Of a stretch of 64,000 bases of DNA, positions 49,657-58,243 are shown piece by piece. The DNA comes from Phaeobacter sp. J2-8. Its GTDB lineage: Bacteria; Pseudomonadota; Alphaproteobacteria; Rhodobacterales; Rhodobacteraceae. How positions within the stretch are numbered: the stretch's first letter is position 1; each line of letters opens with the position of its first letter. The notes beneath the pieces were generated by a model that saw only the letters and a program-made list of their open reading frames with translations, had not been told where the DNA came from and ran no database searches. The translations under genes and the position numbers were made by a program. The stretch covers positions 496,001 to 560,000 of the forward strand of contig NZ_JALIEC010000001.1 in NCBI RefSeq assembly GCF_022867865.1, given 5' to 3'.

Positions 49657-50631
49657 CTAGCCCGATCCGATCAACACACCCGCGGCGAAAACCAGCGCCC
49701 CGCCCAGCACGACCTGAAACGCCGCGCGCAGCATTGGGGTGTCCATGTATCGGTTTTGAATCCAGGCGATTGCCCAAAGTTCGACAAAGACCACCAGCAC
49801 CGCAATGCTGGTTGCGGTCCAGAAATCCGGGATCAGATAGGGCAGGGCATGCCCCAACCCGCCCAGGGTGGTCATCACCCCCGACGCGATGCCGCGTTTG
49901 ACGGGGGAGCCGCGCCCGGACAATTGGCCGTCGTCGGATGCGGCCTCGGTAAAGCCCATGGAAATTCCGGCTCCGACCGAGGCCGCCAAGCCAACCAGAA
50001 ACGTGGTCCAGGTGTTCTGGGTGGCAAAAGCGACCGCAAAAATCGGCGCGAGGGTCGAGACAGAGCCATCCATCAGCCCCGCAAGGCCGGGCTGTACCCA
50101 TGTCAAAAGGAATTGGCGTTTGGCGCTGTTGTCTTCGGTTTCGCGCGCCTCTGGGTCCAGGTGGGTGTCTTCCAGCCGGGTTGCGCTGTCCTGATGGTTT
50201 GCTTCTGCTGCCGCCAGATCACCCAGCAATTTGCGGGTGTCGGCGTCGGTGGTGCGTTTGGCGGCCGCCAGATAGAACCGCTCTGCATCCCGTTCCATGG
50301 CGGCGGCTTCGTCCCGCATTCGGTCAAGCCCGAGATTCTCGATCAGCCATACCGGGCGGCGGGCGTAATATCCCGCCACATGTTCCCGACGGATCAGCGG
50401 AATGACCTCGCCGAACCGGGCACGGTGCAATGCAATCAGCTGTTGGCGGTGGCTGTCTTCTTCCTGGGCCATGCCGTCAAACACCGCCGCGCTGTCGGCA
50501 AAATCGGCGCGCAGACGTTCGGCGTACATCCGATAGATGCGCGCGTCGTCCTCTTCTGACGAGATGGCAAGCGCCAGCACCTCTTGTTCGGACAGATCAG
50601 AGAAATGGCGGCGCTGGGTCAGGAATCGCAT
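49657..50631 (-). CDS. mbfA: MbfA: ferritin-like/VIT1 membrane iron exporter
   Basis: A 324-residue fusion of an N-terminal ferritin-like (erythrin) domain and a C-terminal VIT1/CCC1 membrane domain. The ferritin part has carboxylate-rich helices (ISSEEDDARIYRMYAERLRA, then EEDSHRQQLIALH, and AAAKRTTDADTRKLLGDLAA with EANHQ). The VIT part begins QPGLAGLMDGSVSTLAPIFA and has about five helices. MbfA exports iron and protects against iron and peroxide stress in Agrobacterium and Bradyrhizobium, where it is repressed by Irr. An Irr-type box lies 15 bases upstream of the ATG, so the same control is likely here. Confidence 0.92.
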   Translation of the reverse strand: MRFLTQRRHFSDLSEQEVLALAISSEEDDARIYRMYAERLRADFADSAAVFDGMAQEEDSHRQQLIALHRARFGEVIPLIRREHVAGYYARRPVWLIENLGLDRMRDEAAAMERDAERFYLAAAKRTTDADTRKLLGDLAAAEANHQDSATRLEDTHLDPEARETEDNSAKRQFLLTWVQPGLAGLMDGSVSTLAPIFAVAFATQNTWTTFLVGLAASVGAGISMGFTEAASDDGQLSGRGSPVKRGIASGVMTTLGGLGHALPYLIPDFWTATSIAVLVVFVELWAIAWIQNRYMDTPMLRAAFQVVLGGALVFAAGVLIGSG

Positions 50632-50645
50632 GGGGTGTCTCTAGA

Positions 50646-50661
50646 TTAGAATGATTTTAAA
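50646..50661. promoter_or_regulatory. Irr-type iron control element of mbfA
   Basis: TTAGAATGATTTTAAA (minus strand TTTAAAATCATTCTAA) matches the imperfect palindrome TTTAGAA-N3-TTCTAAA of Irr boxes. It lies 15-30 bases before the mbfA start, where binding would block transcription. Confidence 0.65.
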
Positions 50662-50707
50662 CATAGCGATGCGCCCGGGCATGGCAAGATCTGGTTGGGG
50701 AATTTTC

Positions 50708-50812
50708 GCCAGATCCTGATTTTGCCAGATCCTAATTATGCCTGTCCTAATTTTGCCGATCCTTAATTTTGCCAGTTTTTAACTATGCCAGTTCTTAACC
50801 ATGCCTGTCCAA
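50708..50812. repeat. tandem 15-16 bp repeat array, about seven units
   Basis: Imperfect units GCCAGATCCTGATTTT, GCCAGATCCTAATTAT, GCCTGTCCTAATTTT, GCCGATCCTTAATTTT, GCCAGTTTTTAACTAT, GCCAGTTCTTAACCAT and a final partial copy follow each other without spacers. The array starts between mbfA and the next gene and runs over the stop codon of the PEP-mutase-like gene (50795), so its last units are coding. Confidence 0.8.
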
Positions 50813-51685
50813 CCGGCCCTGTGCCATCATCGCCGCCACTGATCCGTCCTCTGTGGCCTGTTCGGAATAGGTGAATGTGCCCTGGTCCAGCACCTCAGAG
50901 GCCGCCCGATAAAATCCGCCAAGCGCAGCACGGGCAAAGGACCCGCCAACGCTGATCCGGCTGACGCTGGCCGCGGCCAATTCGCTGACGGAACAATTCG
51001 GCCCCGAAATCCCCATGAGCACATTCACCGGTTTGTCGACCGCATCGCAAAGCGTGCGGATTGCCGCGATGTCGCGCAGACCGGGGGCATAAAGCACATC
51101 CGCCCCCGCCTTGGAAAACGCCTGAAGCCGCAGGATCGTATCGTCCAGATCCGGGCGTTGCCACAGAAAATTCTCTGCCCGCGCAGTGAGAAGAAAGGGC
51201 TGGCCACGACAGGCCTCGGCGGCGGCGGCAATCCGTTCCGTGGCCAGGACAAGATCATGGATCGGCGTATTCGGATAGCCGGTTGCATCCTCGATCGAGC
51301 CGCCAACAAGCCCGATCTTGATCGCCTCGGCAATGGTGCGGGCGCAATCACCGGGGGAAATGCCAAACCCATCCTCCAGATCCGCCGTGACCGGCAGGTC
51401 GGTCGCCTCGACAATGGCGGCGGCATTGGTCAGAAGCTCGGTCCGGGACAGGCTGGCGAAACTGTCGCGTTTGCCGGCGGAAAAGGCATAGCCCGCGCTG
51501 GTGGTGGCCAGGGCCGAAAACCCCATGGCGGTCAGGATGCGGGCGGTGCCGGCATCCCAGGGGTTGGGGATGACAAAGGCACCTTTGGCAGCATGCAGCG
51601 CCTTGAAGACCTCGTATTTGCGATATTGCTCTGACACTGGGCTGGGGGGCTGGCCCATGTGTCGCCCCGAATATTGGTCCGCCAT
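50795..51685 (-). CDS. isocitrate lyase/PEP mutase superfamily protein
   Basis: A 296-residue TIM-barrel enzyme of the ICL/PEP-mutase superfamily. Motifs are FVIPNPWDAGTARILTAMGF (first strand and loop), the metal-binding VTADLEDGFGISPGD, then IEDATG, FLLTARAENFL and GISGPNCS. The gating-loop KKCGH of true isocitrate lyases is absent, so a carboxyvinyl-phosphonate or oxaloacetate-hydrolase-like role is as likely. AAGGAG lies six bases before the ATG at 51685. The stop codon falls in the tandem repeat array. It is divergent from the TetR gene. Confidence 0.82.
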   Translation of the reverse strand: MADQYSGRHMGQPPSPVSEQYRKYEVFKALHAAKGAFVIPNPWDAGTARILTAMGFSALATTSAGYAFSAGKRDSFASLSRTELLTNAAAIVEATDLPVTADLEDGFGISPGDCARTIAEAIKIGLVGGSIEDATGYPNTPIHDLVLATERIAAAAEACRGQPFLLTARAENFLWQRPDLDDTILRLQAFSKAGADVLYAPGLRDIAAIRTLCDAVDKPVNVLMGISGPNCSVSELAAASVSRISVGGSFARAALGGFYRAASEVLDQGTFTYSEQATEDGSVAAMMAQGRLDRHG

Positions 51686-51758
51686 AGGACACTCCTTTGC
51701 TGGATTTCACCCTACCACAAAAGCGGGGCATCGGGCGACAAAGGTGAACGCGCGGCTG

Positions 51759-51787
51759 TTGAAACTAAACCGAACAGTCTATAAGTT
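51759..51787 (+). promoter_or_regulatory. promoter and probable self-operator of the TetR gene
   Basis: TTGAAA (51759-51764), 17-base spacer, TAAGTT (51782-51787), 23 bases before the tetR start. The spacer contains AAACCGAACAGTCTAT, an imperfect dyad of the kind bound by TetR-family repressors. The divergent gene starts at 51685, so one site could control both. Confidence 0.55.
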
Positions 51788-51809
51788 AATCACACAAGGA
51801 GCCGCAAGA

Positions 51810-52451
51810 ATGAGCCCGACCGCCGAATTGGCCAAAACCACCAATCCATCGCAAATCCGCCGAGGGCGCAAGTTTGACCAGGTTCTGGCGGGCGCGCGCG
51901 AGGTGTTTCTGGCGCAGGGCTTCGAAGGGGCCTCTGTTGATGACATCGCCCGCGCCGCCGGGGTGTCCAAGGCCACGCTCTACAGCTATTTCCCCGACAA
52001 AAGGCTGCTGTTTACCGAGGTGGCCTCCTGCGAATGTTGCCGCCAGTCCGACACCGCCATGGCGGTGATCGACGCAAATGGCCCGCCGCGCAAAGTGCTG
52101 GATCAGGTCGCCCGGCATTTCCTTGGGTTCATCCTGTCGGATTTCGGCATGTCGATTTTTCGCATCTGCGTGGCAGAGGCGGATCGCTTTCCCGACCTCG
52201 GCCGCCAGTTCTATAATTCTGGTCCGGCCGTGATGCGGGTGGCGCTGGTGGATTACATGCGCGGAGCGGTCGAGCGGGGCGAACTCGACATCACGGATCT
52301 CGATCTGGCGGCCGATCAGTTCAGCGAATTGTGCAAGGCCGATCTGTGGCCGCGCATGATTTTCAATGTGTCTGACCGGATCACGCCGGAAGAGATCGAC
52401 CGCGTGATCATCGGCGCGCTGGACATCTTCATGGCCCGTTACGGCGTCTGA
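51810..52451 (+). CDS. TetR/AcrR-family transcriptional regulator
   Basis: A 213-residue TetR-family repressor. The N-terminal helix-turn-helix is clear: LAGAREVFLAQGFEGASVDD, IARAAGVSKATLYSYFPDKR and LLFTEVA. The ligand-binding half ends with a TetR_C-type region (FSELCKADLWPRMIFNVSDR). AAGGAG lies eight bases before the ATG. The divergent isocitrate-lyase-like gene is a candidate target because of the shared 124-base gap. The ligand is unknown. Confidence 0.87.
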   Translation: MSPTAELAKTTNPSQIRRGRKFDQVLAGAREVFLAQGFEGASVDDIARAAGVSKATLYSYFPDKRLLFTEVASCECCRQSDTAMAVIDANGPPRKVLDQVARHFLGFILSDFGMSIFRICVAEADRFPDLGRQFYNSGPAVMRVALVDYMRGAVERGELDITDLDLAADQFSELCKADLWPRMIFNVSDRITPEEIDRVIIGALDIFMARYGV

Positions 52452-52468
52452 CGACGCCGCCGCCCGGA

Positions 52469-53164
52469 TCAATCAACCCGCCGCACCAAAAGCTGATTGC
52501 CCGCCCCCTTGCGGGTTTCAAACACCTTCAATTTCGCCACCAGATCACTCAGCTTGCGCTGGCCATAGCTGCGGGTGTCGAAATCCGGGTTGGCGGCGAT
52601 GATGAATTGGCCGATCTGGCCAAGGGTGTACCATTCGTCGCCCTGTTCGATCCCCTCCATCGCCTTGAAGATCAGATTGCGGGCCTCTTCCAGCGATCGG
52701 GTGCTGGGCGCTTCGCGCACCTCATCTTCGCCGATGTTTTCCAGAAAAATGAACCGCTTGCAGGCCTTGCGAAACGCATCCGGCGTCTTGCGCTGACCCA
52801 TGCCGTATACATCCAGCCCCTGTTCGCGCACGCGGCTGGCCAATCGGGTGAAATCGCTGTCCGATGACACCAGAACAAATCCGTCAAACCGCCCGGAATG
52901 CAACAGATCCATCGCATCAATCACCAGCGCGATGTCACTGGCGTTCTTGCCGACGGTATTGGCGGGTTGGTGGTGCGGCACCAGCCCGAATTCGGCCTGC
53001 ACCCGGCTCCACCCCGCCATCTGTTGTGATGAAAAATCACCATAGCAGCGCCGCACACTGGCTTCGCCCAATGTGGCGATCTCGTCAAAGATCGCCTTGG
53101 TATATTTCGGGGATGTGTTATCGGCGTCGATCAGGACAGCCAGCAGGTTTGTTTGTTCTCTCAT
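52469..53164 (-). CDS. NYN-domain/OST-HTH (LabA-like) protein
   Basis: A 231-residue protein with an N-terminal NYN (PIN-like nuclease) domain and a C-terminal OST-HTH/LOTUS module. The metal-site aspartates lie in AVLIDADNTSPKY, ASDIALVIDAMDLLHSG and VSSDSDFTRLASRVRE, the standard NYN pattern. The C-terminal 75 residues (YTLGQIGQFIIAANPDFDTR, then SYGQRKLSDLVAKLKVFETR) are the RNA-binding LOTUS type. A role as an RNA endonuclease is inferred. It is the last gene of a leftward run that includes the GNAT gene. Confidence 0.88.
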   Translation of the reverse strand: MREQTNLLAVLIDADNTSPKYTKAIFDEIATLGEASVRRCYGDFSSQQMAGWSRVQAEFGLVPHHQPANTVGKNASDIALVIDAMDLLHSGRFDGFVLVSSDSDFTRLASRVREQGLDVYGMGQRKTPDAFRKACKRFIFLENIGEDEVREAPSTRSLEEARNLIFKAMEGIEQGDEWYTLGQIGQFIIAANPDFDTRSYGQRKLSDLVAKLKVFETRKGAGNQLLVRRVD

Positions 53165-53195
53165 GCGGGCACCATGGCGGCAACCGCACCAGAGG

Positions 53196-53690
53196 TCAAA
53201 CCAAAGACCGGTACATCACCAAAGCATCAACATACCCTTCGGTCGGATGGCAAAAAGCCCCGGGCAAGCGGCCCACAACGTCAAATCCGGCCCGCTCCCA
53301 TGTGGCAATGGCGCGGGAATTGGTCGCCACGACAAAATTGTATTGCATGGCGCGAAATCCCTGTTGGCGGGCCTCGTCCAGCGATGCCGCCAGCATGGCC
53401 CGCGCCACGCCCTTGCCTGCGGCGGCGGGGCTGGTGCAATAACCGGCATTACAGACATGTTGCCCGCCGCCGGTCTGGTTCGCCCGCACATAAAAACAGC
53501 CCAATGCGCTGCCATCTTCCTCGGCAATCCAGACCCGCGCGGTCTCTGGCCAGAAATAGGCCAGCCCCCCGGCCATGCCGCCCTGCGGATCGGCACAAAA
53601 GGTCTCGCCGCTTTCCACCGCAGGCCGAATAATGGCCCAGACCGTGGCATCATCCGCACCGCGGCGCGCTTCTCGAAAACTCAGCCCCAT
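53196..53690 (-). CDS. GNAT-family N-acetyltransferase
   Basis: A 164-residue GNAT acetyltransferase. The acetyl-CoA loop is a variant of the R/Q-x2-G-x-G/A motif (TSPAAAGKGVARAMLAASLD), followed by YNFVVATNSRAIATWERAGF and VGRLPGAFCHPTEGYVDALV, the usual last strands. It is related to PhnO/RimI-like enzymes; the substrate is unknown. The start at 53690 (MGLSFREARRG) has AAGGA upstream. The gene is 32 bases upstream of the NYN gene. Confidence 0.85.
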   Translation of the reverse strand: MGLSFREARRGADDATVWAIIRPAVESGETFCADPQGGMAGGLAYFWPETARVWIAEEDGSALGCFYVRANQTGGGQHVCNAGYCTSPAAAGKGVARAMLAASLDEARQQGFRAMQYNFVVATNSRAIATWERAGFDVVGRLPGAFCHPTEGYVDALVMYRSLV

Positions 53691-53747
53691 ACTCGGTCCT
53701 TGCTTCTCTTCTTTCCAAATACGCATCTTTCCGCACCCTCTACGCGT

Positions 53748-53788
53748 CCGGCCCGGTGAACAGCATTGCCATGCTGCCACCGGGCCGG
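53748..53788. other. 41-base intergenic hairpin after adhC
   Basis: CCGGCCCGGTG (53748-53758) pairs with CACCGGGCCGG (53778-53788). Inside it CAGCAT pairs with ATGCTG around TGCC, so nearly all bases are in stems. It lies between the adhC stop and the GNAT start on the minus strand. There is no T-run, so mRNA-end stabilisation or partial termination is more likely than a classic terminator. Confidence 0.6.
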
Positions 53789-53824
53789 ATCAGTCCGCCG
53801 CAAAGGAGGGCCCGTTCAGGTGCC

Positions 53825-54937
53825 TTAGAATTCCACAACCGCACGGATGGATTTGCCCGCATGCATCAACTCAAAACCTTCGTTGATGTCATCCAGCGAC
53901 AGTTTATGGGTGATCATCGGATCAATCTCGATCTTGCCATCCATGTACCAATCGACAATTTTCGGCACATCGGTGCGCCCGCGTGCGCCGCCAAATGCCG
54001 TGCCACGCCAGACCCGGCCTGTCACAAGCTGGAAAGGACGGGTCGAAATCTCGGCGCTGGCCGGGGCCACGCCGATGATGATCGATTTACCCCACCCCTT
54101 GTGCGCGGCTTCCAGCGCCGTGCGCATCACGCCGACATTGCCGGTGGCATCAAATGTGTAATCCGCGCCGCCTTTGGTCAATTCGACCAGATGCGCCACC
54201 AGATCGCCCTCGACCTTGGACGGGTTGACGAAATCGGTCATGCCGAAACGGGTGGCCATGTCGACCTTGTCGTCGTTCAGATCGACCCCGACAATCTGGT
54301 CGGCGCCAGCCAGTCGCAACCCCTGAAGCACGTTCAGACCAATCCCGCCCAGACCAAAGACAATGGCGCGGGAGCCGATTTCCACCTTTGCGGTGTTGAT
54401 CACCGCACCAATGCCGGTGGTCACGCCACAACCGATGTAACAAACCTTGTCAAACGGTGCATCCTTGCGGATCTTGGCCAATGCGATTTCCGGCAAAACC
54501 GTGTGATTGGCAAATGTCGAACAGCCCATGTAATGCAGGATCGGCGTGCCATCGAGCATGGAAAACCGCGAGGTGCCATCGGGCATCACGCCCGCGCCTT
54601 GTGTCGTGCGGATCGCCTGACACAGGTTGGTCTTCGGGTTCAGACAATATTCGCATTCGCGGCATTCCGGCGTGTAAAGCGGAATGACATGATCGCCCGG
54701 TTTCAGACTGGTGACACCGGCCCCAACCTCAAGCACAACACCGGCCCCCTCGTGGCCCAAAATCGCCGGAAAGGCGCCTTCGGGGTCGGCCCCGGACCGG
54801 GTGAATTCATCGGTGTGGCAAAGACCGGTGGCTTTGATCTCGACCAGAACCTCACCCGCCTTCGGCCCTTCGAGGTTCACTTCCATCACTTCCAGGGGTT
54901 TGCCCGCTTCCAAAGCAACCGCAGCTCGTGTGCGCAT
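53825..54937 (-). CDS. adhC: S-(hydroxymethyl)glutathione dehydrogenase / class III alcohol dehydrogenase
   Basis: A 370-residue zinc-dependent dehydrogenase that oxidises S-hydroxymethylglutathione (formaldehyde adduct) to S-formylglutathione with NAD+. Catalytic zinc ligands are in [17 protein letters not shown] and CYIGCG; structural zinc cysteines are [15 protein letters not shown]. The coenzyme fold is [14 protein letters not shown]. The start at 54937 ([20 protein letters not shown]) follows GGAAAGG. It is 102 bases after a cytochrome c' gene. FghA, the next enzyme, is encoded at 46650-47477. Confidence 0.94.
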   Translation of the reverse strand: MRTRAAVALEAGKPLEVMEVNLEGPKAGEVLVEIKATGLCHTDEFTRSGADPEGAFPAILGHEGAGVVLEVGAGVTSLKPGDHVIPLYTPECRECEYCLNPKTNLCQAIRTTQGAGVMPDGTSRFSMLDGTPILHYMGCSTFANHTVLPEIALAKIRKDAPFDKVCYIGCGVTTGIGAVINTAKVEIGSRAIVFGLGGIGLNVLQGLRLAGADQIVGVDLNDDKVDMATRFGMTDFVNPSKVEGDLVAHLVELTKGGADYTFDATGNVGVMRTALEAAHKGWGKSIIIGVAPASAEISTRPFQLVTGRVWRGTAFGGARGRTDVPKIVDWYMDGKIEIDPMITHKLSLDDINEGFELMHAGKSIRAVVEF

Positions 54938-55038
54938 GTGTTTTCCTTTCCAGGGCTGTCTCGTCAAAATGTCGCTGCGAACCTGCGGGAAACCCGATCC
55001 GGCTGCAAGTCACAGTTCGGCGTCAGATGTTTACGCGG

Positions 55039-55488
55039 CTATTTTTCCAGACGAAAGTTCATATGACAGGCACCACAGGCCCGCCCGATTGGTCCGATCC
55101 CGGCGCGCAGCATGTCGACATTGGTCACATCCAGGGCGGTGATCGCGGTTTCCAGGGCCATGGCCTGGGCGGCGAAATCGTTCCAGTCCCGCCAGATTTT
55201 GGGCCGGGCTTCGGATTTGGGATCACTGGCCTTGGTTTCAAAAACCTCCGGGATCTCGGCGGCATGTTGCAAAAGCGCGGCGCGGGCGGTTTTCGCCTTG
55301 TCGGCCTCAAATTCGGTTTTGCCACGCGCCATATCTGCCAACGTGCCAACACTGCGCGCCATTTCCGACATGCCATGCATCCGCGCCTTGACGTGGCGAT
55401 CCTTGACCCCGCTATGGGCCAGCGCCATGCCGGCAAGTGTTCCGCCGACAAGCGCGCATAAAATCAGGCAGGGAATTTGGCGGCGCAT
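55039..55488 (-). CDS. class II cytochrome c (c'/c556 type)
   Basis: A 149-residue exported cytochrome of the four-helix class II family. A signal peptide (MRRQIPCLILCALVGGTLAG, cut after ALA) precedes a helical chain, and the haem-binding CxxCH is at the C-terminus in RACGACHMNFRLEK. Cytochromes c' bind NO or act in electron transfer; c556 members transfer electrons. It lies directly upstream of adhC, as electron carriers do near formaldehyde or methanol oxidation genes in Rhodobacterales. This pairing suggests, but does not prove, a shared pathway. Confidence 0.85.
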   Translation of the reverse strand: MRRQIPCLILCALVGGTLAGMALAHSGVKDRHVKARMHGMSEMARSVGTLADMARGKTEFEADKAKTARAALLQHAAEIPEVFETKASDPKSEARPKIWRDWNDFAAQAMALETAITALDVTNVDMLRAGIGPIGRACGACHMNFRLEK

Positions 55489-55577
55489 GTGCAAAGGCTC
55501 CAGATGTTTCTGTCTGCGCAAGACTCGCAAATTGCCAGCGGCTCCGCAACCTGCGGCACGGAAAAGATACCGTTGCC

Positions 55578-55650
55578 CTTCTTCTGTTCAAAAATATCCC
55601 GGGGGGTCTGGGGGGCTGGCCCCCCGGCCTGTCGGCGCGCGCAGGCGCGG
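55578..55650. repeat. dispersed GGGATATTT element (inverted)
   Basis: CTTCTTCTGTTCAAAAATAT with CCCGGGGGG, then TCTGGGGGGCTGGCCCCCCG and GCCTGTCGGCGCGCGCAGGC. This is the same element as at 12630 and 46104, read in the other direction. It lies upstream of the SOS-controlled imuB gene and upstream of the cytochrome gene. Confidence 0.75.
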
Positions 55651-55717
55651 CGACATCACAAACCAAAATCGCATGCCGCCCGGGCTGGGAACTCGACTCT
55701 CCAATCTGCCCCTGATA

Positions 55718-55739
55718 TTGACAAGAACATAAAGTGAAC
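55718..55739 (+). promoter_or_regulatory. SOS (LexA) box over the imuB promoter
   Basis: GAAC at 55725-55728 and GAAC at 55736-55739 are separated by seven bases, the alphaproteobacterial LexA box (GTTC-N7-GTTC in either strand). A TTGACA -35 element lies at 55718-55723, overlapping the box side, and the imuB ATG is at 55755. LexA binding there would block the promoter. Confidence 0.75.
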
Positions 55740-55754
55740 AAATCTGTCACCGCC

Positions 55755-57453
55755 ATGCCGCACCGTCGCCTCTCTCTCTCTGGTTTCCCCGGCTTGGGGC
55801 CGAACGCCTGTTGCGACAGGCGCGCGGGGATGCTGCCTTGCAAGAGATGCCCTTTGCCGTGGTCGAGGATGTGGGCAATGCCCAGATCCTGTCCTCCGTG
55901 TCGGATGCGGGCTCGGCGGTCGGGCTTTATCGCGGCCAGCCGCTGCGCGATGCCCATGCGGTCAGCGCCAACCTGCGCACATTACGGCGTAATCCGCAGG
56001 CCGAGGCGGCGTTCCTGGCGGCCTTGATGCGTTGGGCGGGCAAGTTCAGCCCCTGGGTCGCGCTGGATGGGGACGAGGGGCTGATGTTGGATGTGACCGG
56101 TTGCAGCCATCTGTTTGGCGGCGAGGTGGGGCTTTGTCGTCAGGTTGCGCAGGACTGTCACGATATGGGGATCAGCGTGCGGCACGGCCTTGCCGACAGT
56201 CGCGGCGGGGCCTGGGCGCTGGCGCGATACGCCGGGCGGGGGGCGGGGCAGGGCGGGCTGCATACACGGTCCGGCGATGACATCGACCAGGAGGCCCGCG
56301 CCACCCGGTCGCGCGCGGCCAAGCGGCGGCATTGGGAACGCGGCGGGGCGGCCCCGACAGGACAGTGGATGGGGCGGGGGACAGGACGGGGTGCGGAAAT
56401 CCCCGCCGGAACGATCGCCCCCCCCGGCCAGAACCGCAGTACACTGGCCGCCCTGCCGGTGGCGGCGCTGCGGCTGGATGGGGACACGGCGGCCCAACTG
56501 GCGCGGCTGGGCCTGCGCAATATCGGCGATCTGGCGGGACAGCCGCGGGCGGCGCTGGCGCGGCGGTTCGGCAAGGGGCTGGTGCTGCGGCTGGATCAGG
56601 CCTTTGGCGCGGTGCCAGAGCCGATTTCCCCGCCGCCCCGCCGCCCCGGTTTGCGGTGCGGATGACCCTGCCGGATCCGATCGGGCTGGAAGAGGACGTG
56701 CTGGCCGGGCTGGACCGGCTGTTGCCACGTCTGTCGGTGCTTTTGCAGGACAAGGGCATGGGCGCGCGCACCCTTCGGTTGCAGGCCTTTCGCAGTGATC
56801 ACACCATGCAGACGCTTGAGGTGCGGCTGGCGCGTGCCTCATATGATCCCGAACGGCTGCGCCCGCTGCTGGCGATGAAAGTGCATGAGATTGACGCCGG
56901 TTTTGGCATCGACATGCTGCGGCTGGAGGCGGTGCAGGTCGAGCCGCTGGCGATGCGCACGCCGGTGGGGCATCTGGCGGCGGGGGCGGCGGTGAATGCG
57001 CGGCTGGCGGCGAATACCAGTCTGGATGATCTGATCGGGCGGCTGGGCGCGCGGGTCGGAATGGAGGCGATCACCCGTCGCCACCCCGGCGACAGCCATA
57101 TCCCGGAAAAGACCGAACTGGTGCTGGCGGCCGCCTGGTCCGAGCCTGCCGCAGATTGGCCCGCCCCGGCGCGGCCCCGGCCGTTGCTGTTGTGGCAACC
57201 TGAACCGGTGCAGGCGCCGGTGGTGCCACGCCTGTCGGCGCGGTTCCGTTGGCGGGGGCGGGCGTTGACCCTTGTGGCGGCGGCGGGACCGGAGCGTATT
57301 TCCCCGGAATGGTGGCTGGATGACCCGGCTTGGCGGTCGGGCCAGCGTGATTACTGGCGTGTGACCTGTGGCGAGGGGGATCAGCTTTGGTTATTTTTTG
57401 CCCATGGCGGGGCGATGTCGGCGGGATGGTTCTGTCAGGGCAGTTTCGCATGA
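55755..57453 (+). pseudogene. imuB: ImuB-type Y-family mutasome protein, two frameshifts
   Basis: ImuB is a catalytically dead Y-family polymerase relative that links DnaE2 to the clamp for SOS mutagenesis. The N-terminus is MPHRRLSL, then a (CT)6 run at 55771-55782 is one unit too long; removing it continues LWFPRLGAERLLRQARGD and the palm-like segment with SSVSDAGSAVGLYRGQPL. A second shift near 56640, in a CCGCCCC repeat, is needed to reach RFAVRMTLPDPIGLEED and the C-terminus ending FCQGSFA at 57453. No imuA precedes it and no dnaE2 follows. The LexA box upstream is intact. Sequence error is likely for at least one shift. Confidence 0.85.
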
Positions 57454-57667
57454 CGTCGCAGGAAGGCGCGGATCGGCCGCGAGGTGGCGCGGATCTTATC
57501 CATGGGTAAGGCGTAAATATCTGTTAATAAACATTTATTTCGCGTGACTTCGCCGCGCGCTGCCCGCGACGGTGATGCGCCCTTGGACCGCAGGGGGCAG
57601 AGGCGTTGTGCCGGACCGTTTGATTTGCTGGTTGATTTGCCGGAGAAACCGCGCAAATCTTTACCCT

Positions 57668-58002
57668 ATGAATAGTTTTTCCCCTTTCCCGCGTCCGGGT
57701 CGGATGTGGTGGCGTTTCAACGCCCCGAGCTGTCGGTCATCCTGTCGCTGTATGGTCGCATGGTGGCGGCGGGTGAATGGCGAGACTACGGGATTTCCAT
57801 GCTGCGCGATGTGGCGGTGTTTTCCGTGTTCAAGCGCACTGCGGAAAATCCGCTGTACCGGATCGAGAAACGCCCCAAGCTGCGGAACCGTCAGGGCATG
57901 TATGCGGTGATTGGCATCGACGGTCAGGTGTTGAAGCGCGGTCATGATCTGAAATCGGTGTTGCGGGTGTTGGAGCGGAAATTGATCCGTGTGGTTGAAT
58001 AG
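57668..58002 (+). pseudogene. DUF2794 protein, frameshift near the start
   Basis: A DUF2794 protein of about 111 residues. It starts MNSFSPFPRPG at 57668, but one base seems lost near 57700; the next frame continues DVVAFQRPELSVILSLYGRM, then AAGEWRDYGISMLRDVAVFS and GIDGQVLKRGHDLKSVLRVL, the conserved family core, to 58002. Alternatively translation could begin at GTG 57706, which would omit the frameshift. The function is unknown. The family is confined to alphaproteobacteria. It is transcribed in the same direction as imuB, 215 bases downstream. Confidence 0.75.
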
Positions 58003-58095
58003 GGCCGACCTGGGCCTGTGGTCTGAGAATATGGCCTGGGAGATCCGCCTGAACAAAACGGCCCGAACAATACGGCCTCAGCATATGCCGTAGGG

Positions 58096-58170
58096 GGTAT
58101 GCAGGGAGGGGGTCGGCCCCCTCGGCCTTTGGCCTCACCCCCGGGATATTTTTGGTCAGATGAAGGCCGG
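58096..58170. repeat. dispersed GGGATATTT element
   Basis: GGTATGCAGGGAGGGGGTCG with GCCCCCTCGGCC, TTTGGCCTCACCCCCGGGAT, ATTTTTGGTCAGATGAAG. It is preceded by a G/C-rich palindrome, as in the other copies. It sits between the convergent ends of the DUF2794 gene and the glycosyltransferase gene. Confidence 0.7.
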
Positions 58171-58243
58171 AGGAACGCCTGCAGGTTGGCGAGGCACGGG
58201 TGAGGCAACGGCGGGGAGCATCAGTGGGGAGCATTGGCGGGAT

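Noticed and set aside
50708-50812. CRISPR array or regulator-binding iterons
   Set aside because: Units are 15-16 bases, imperfect and without spacers. No replication gene is nearby.
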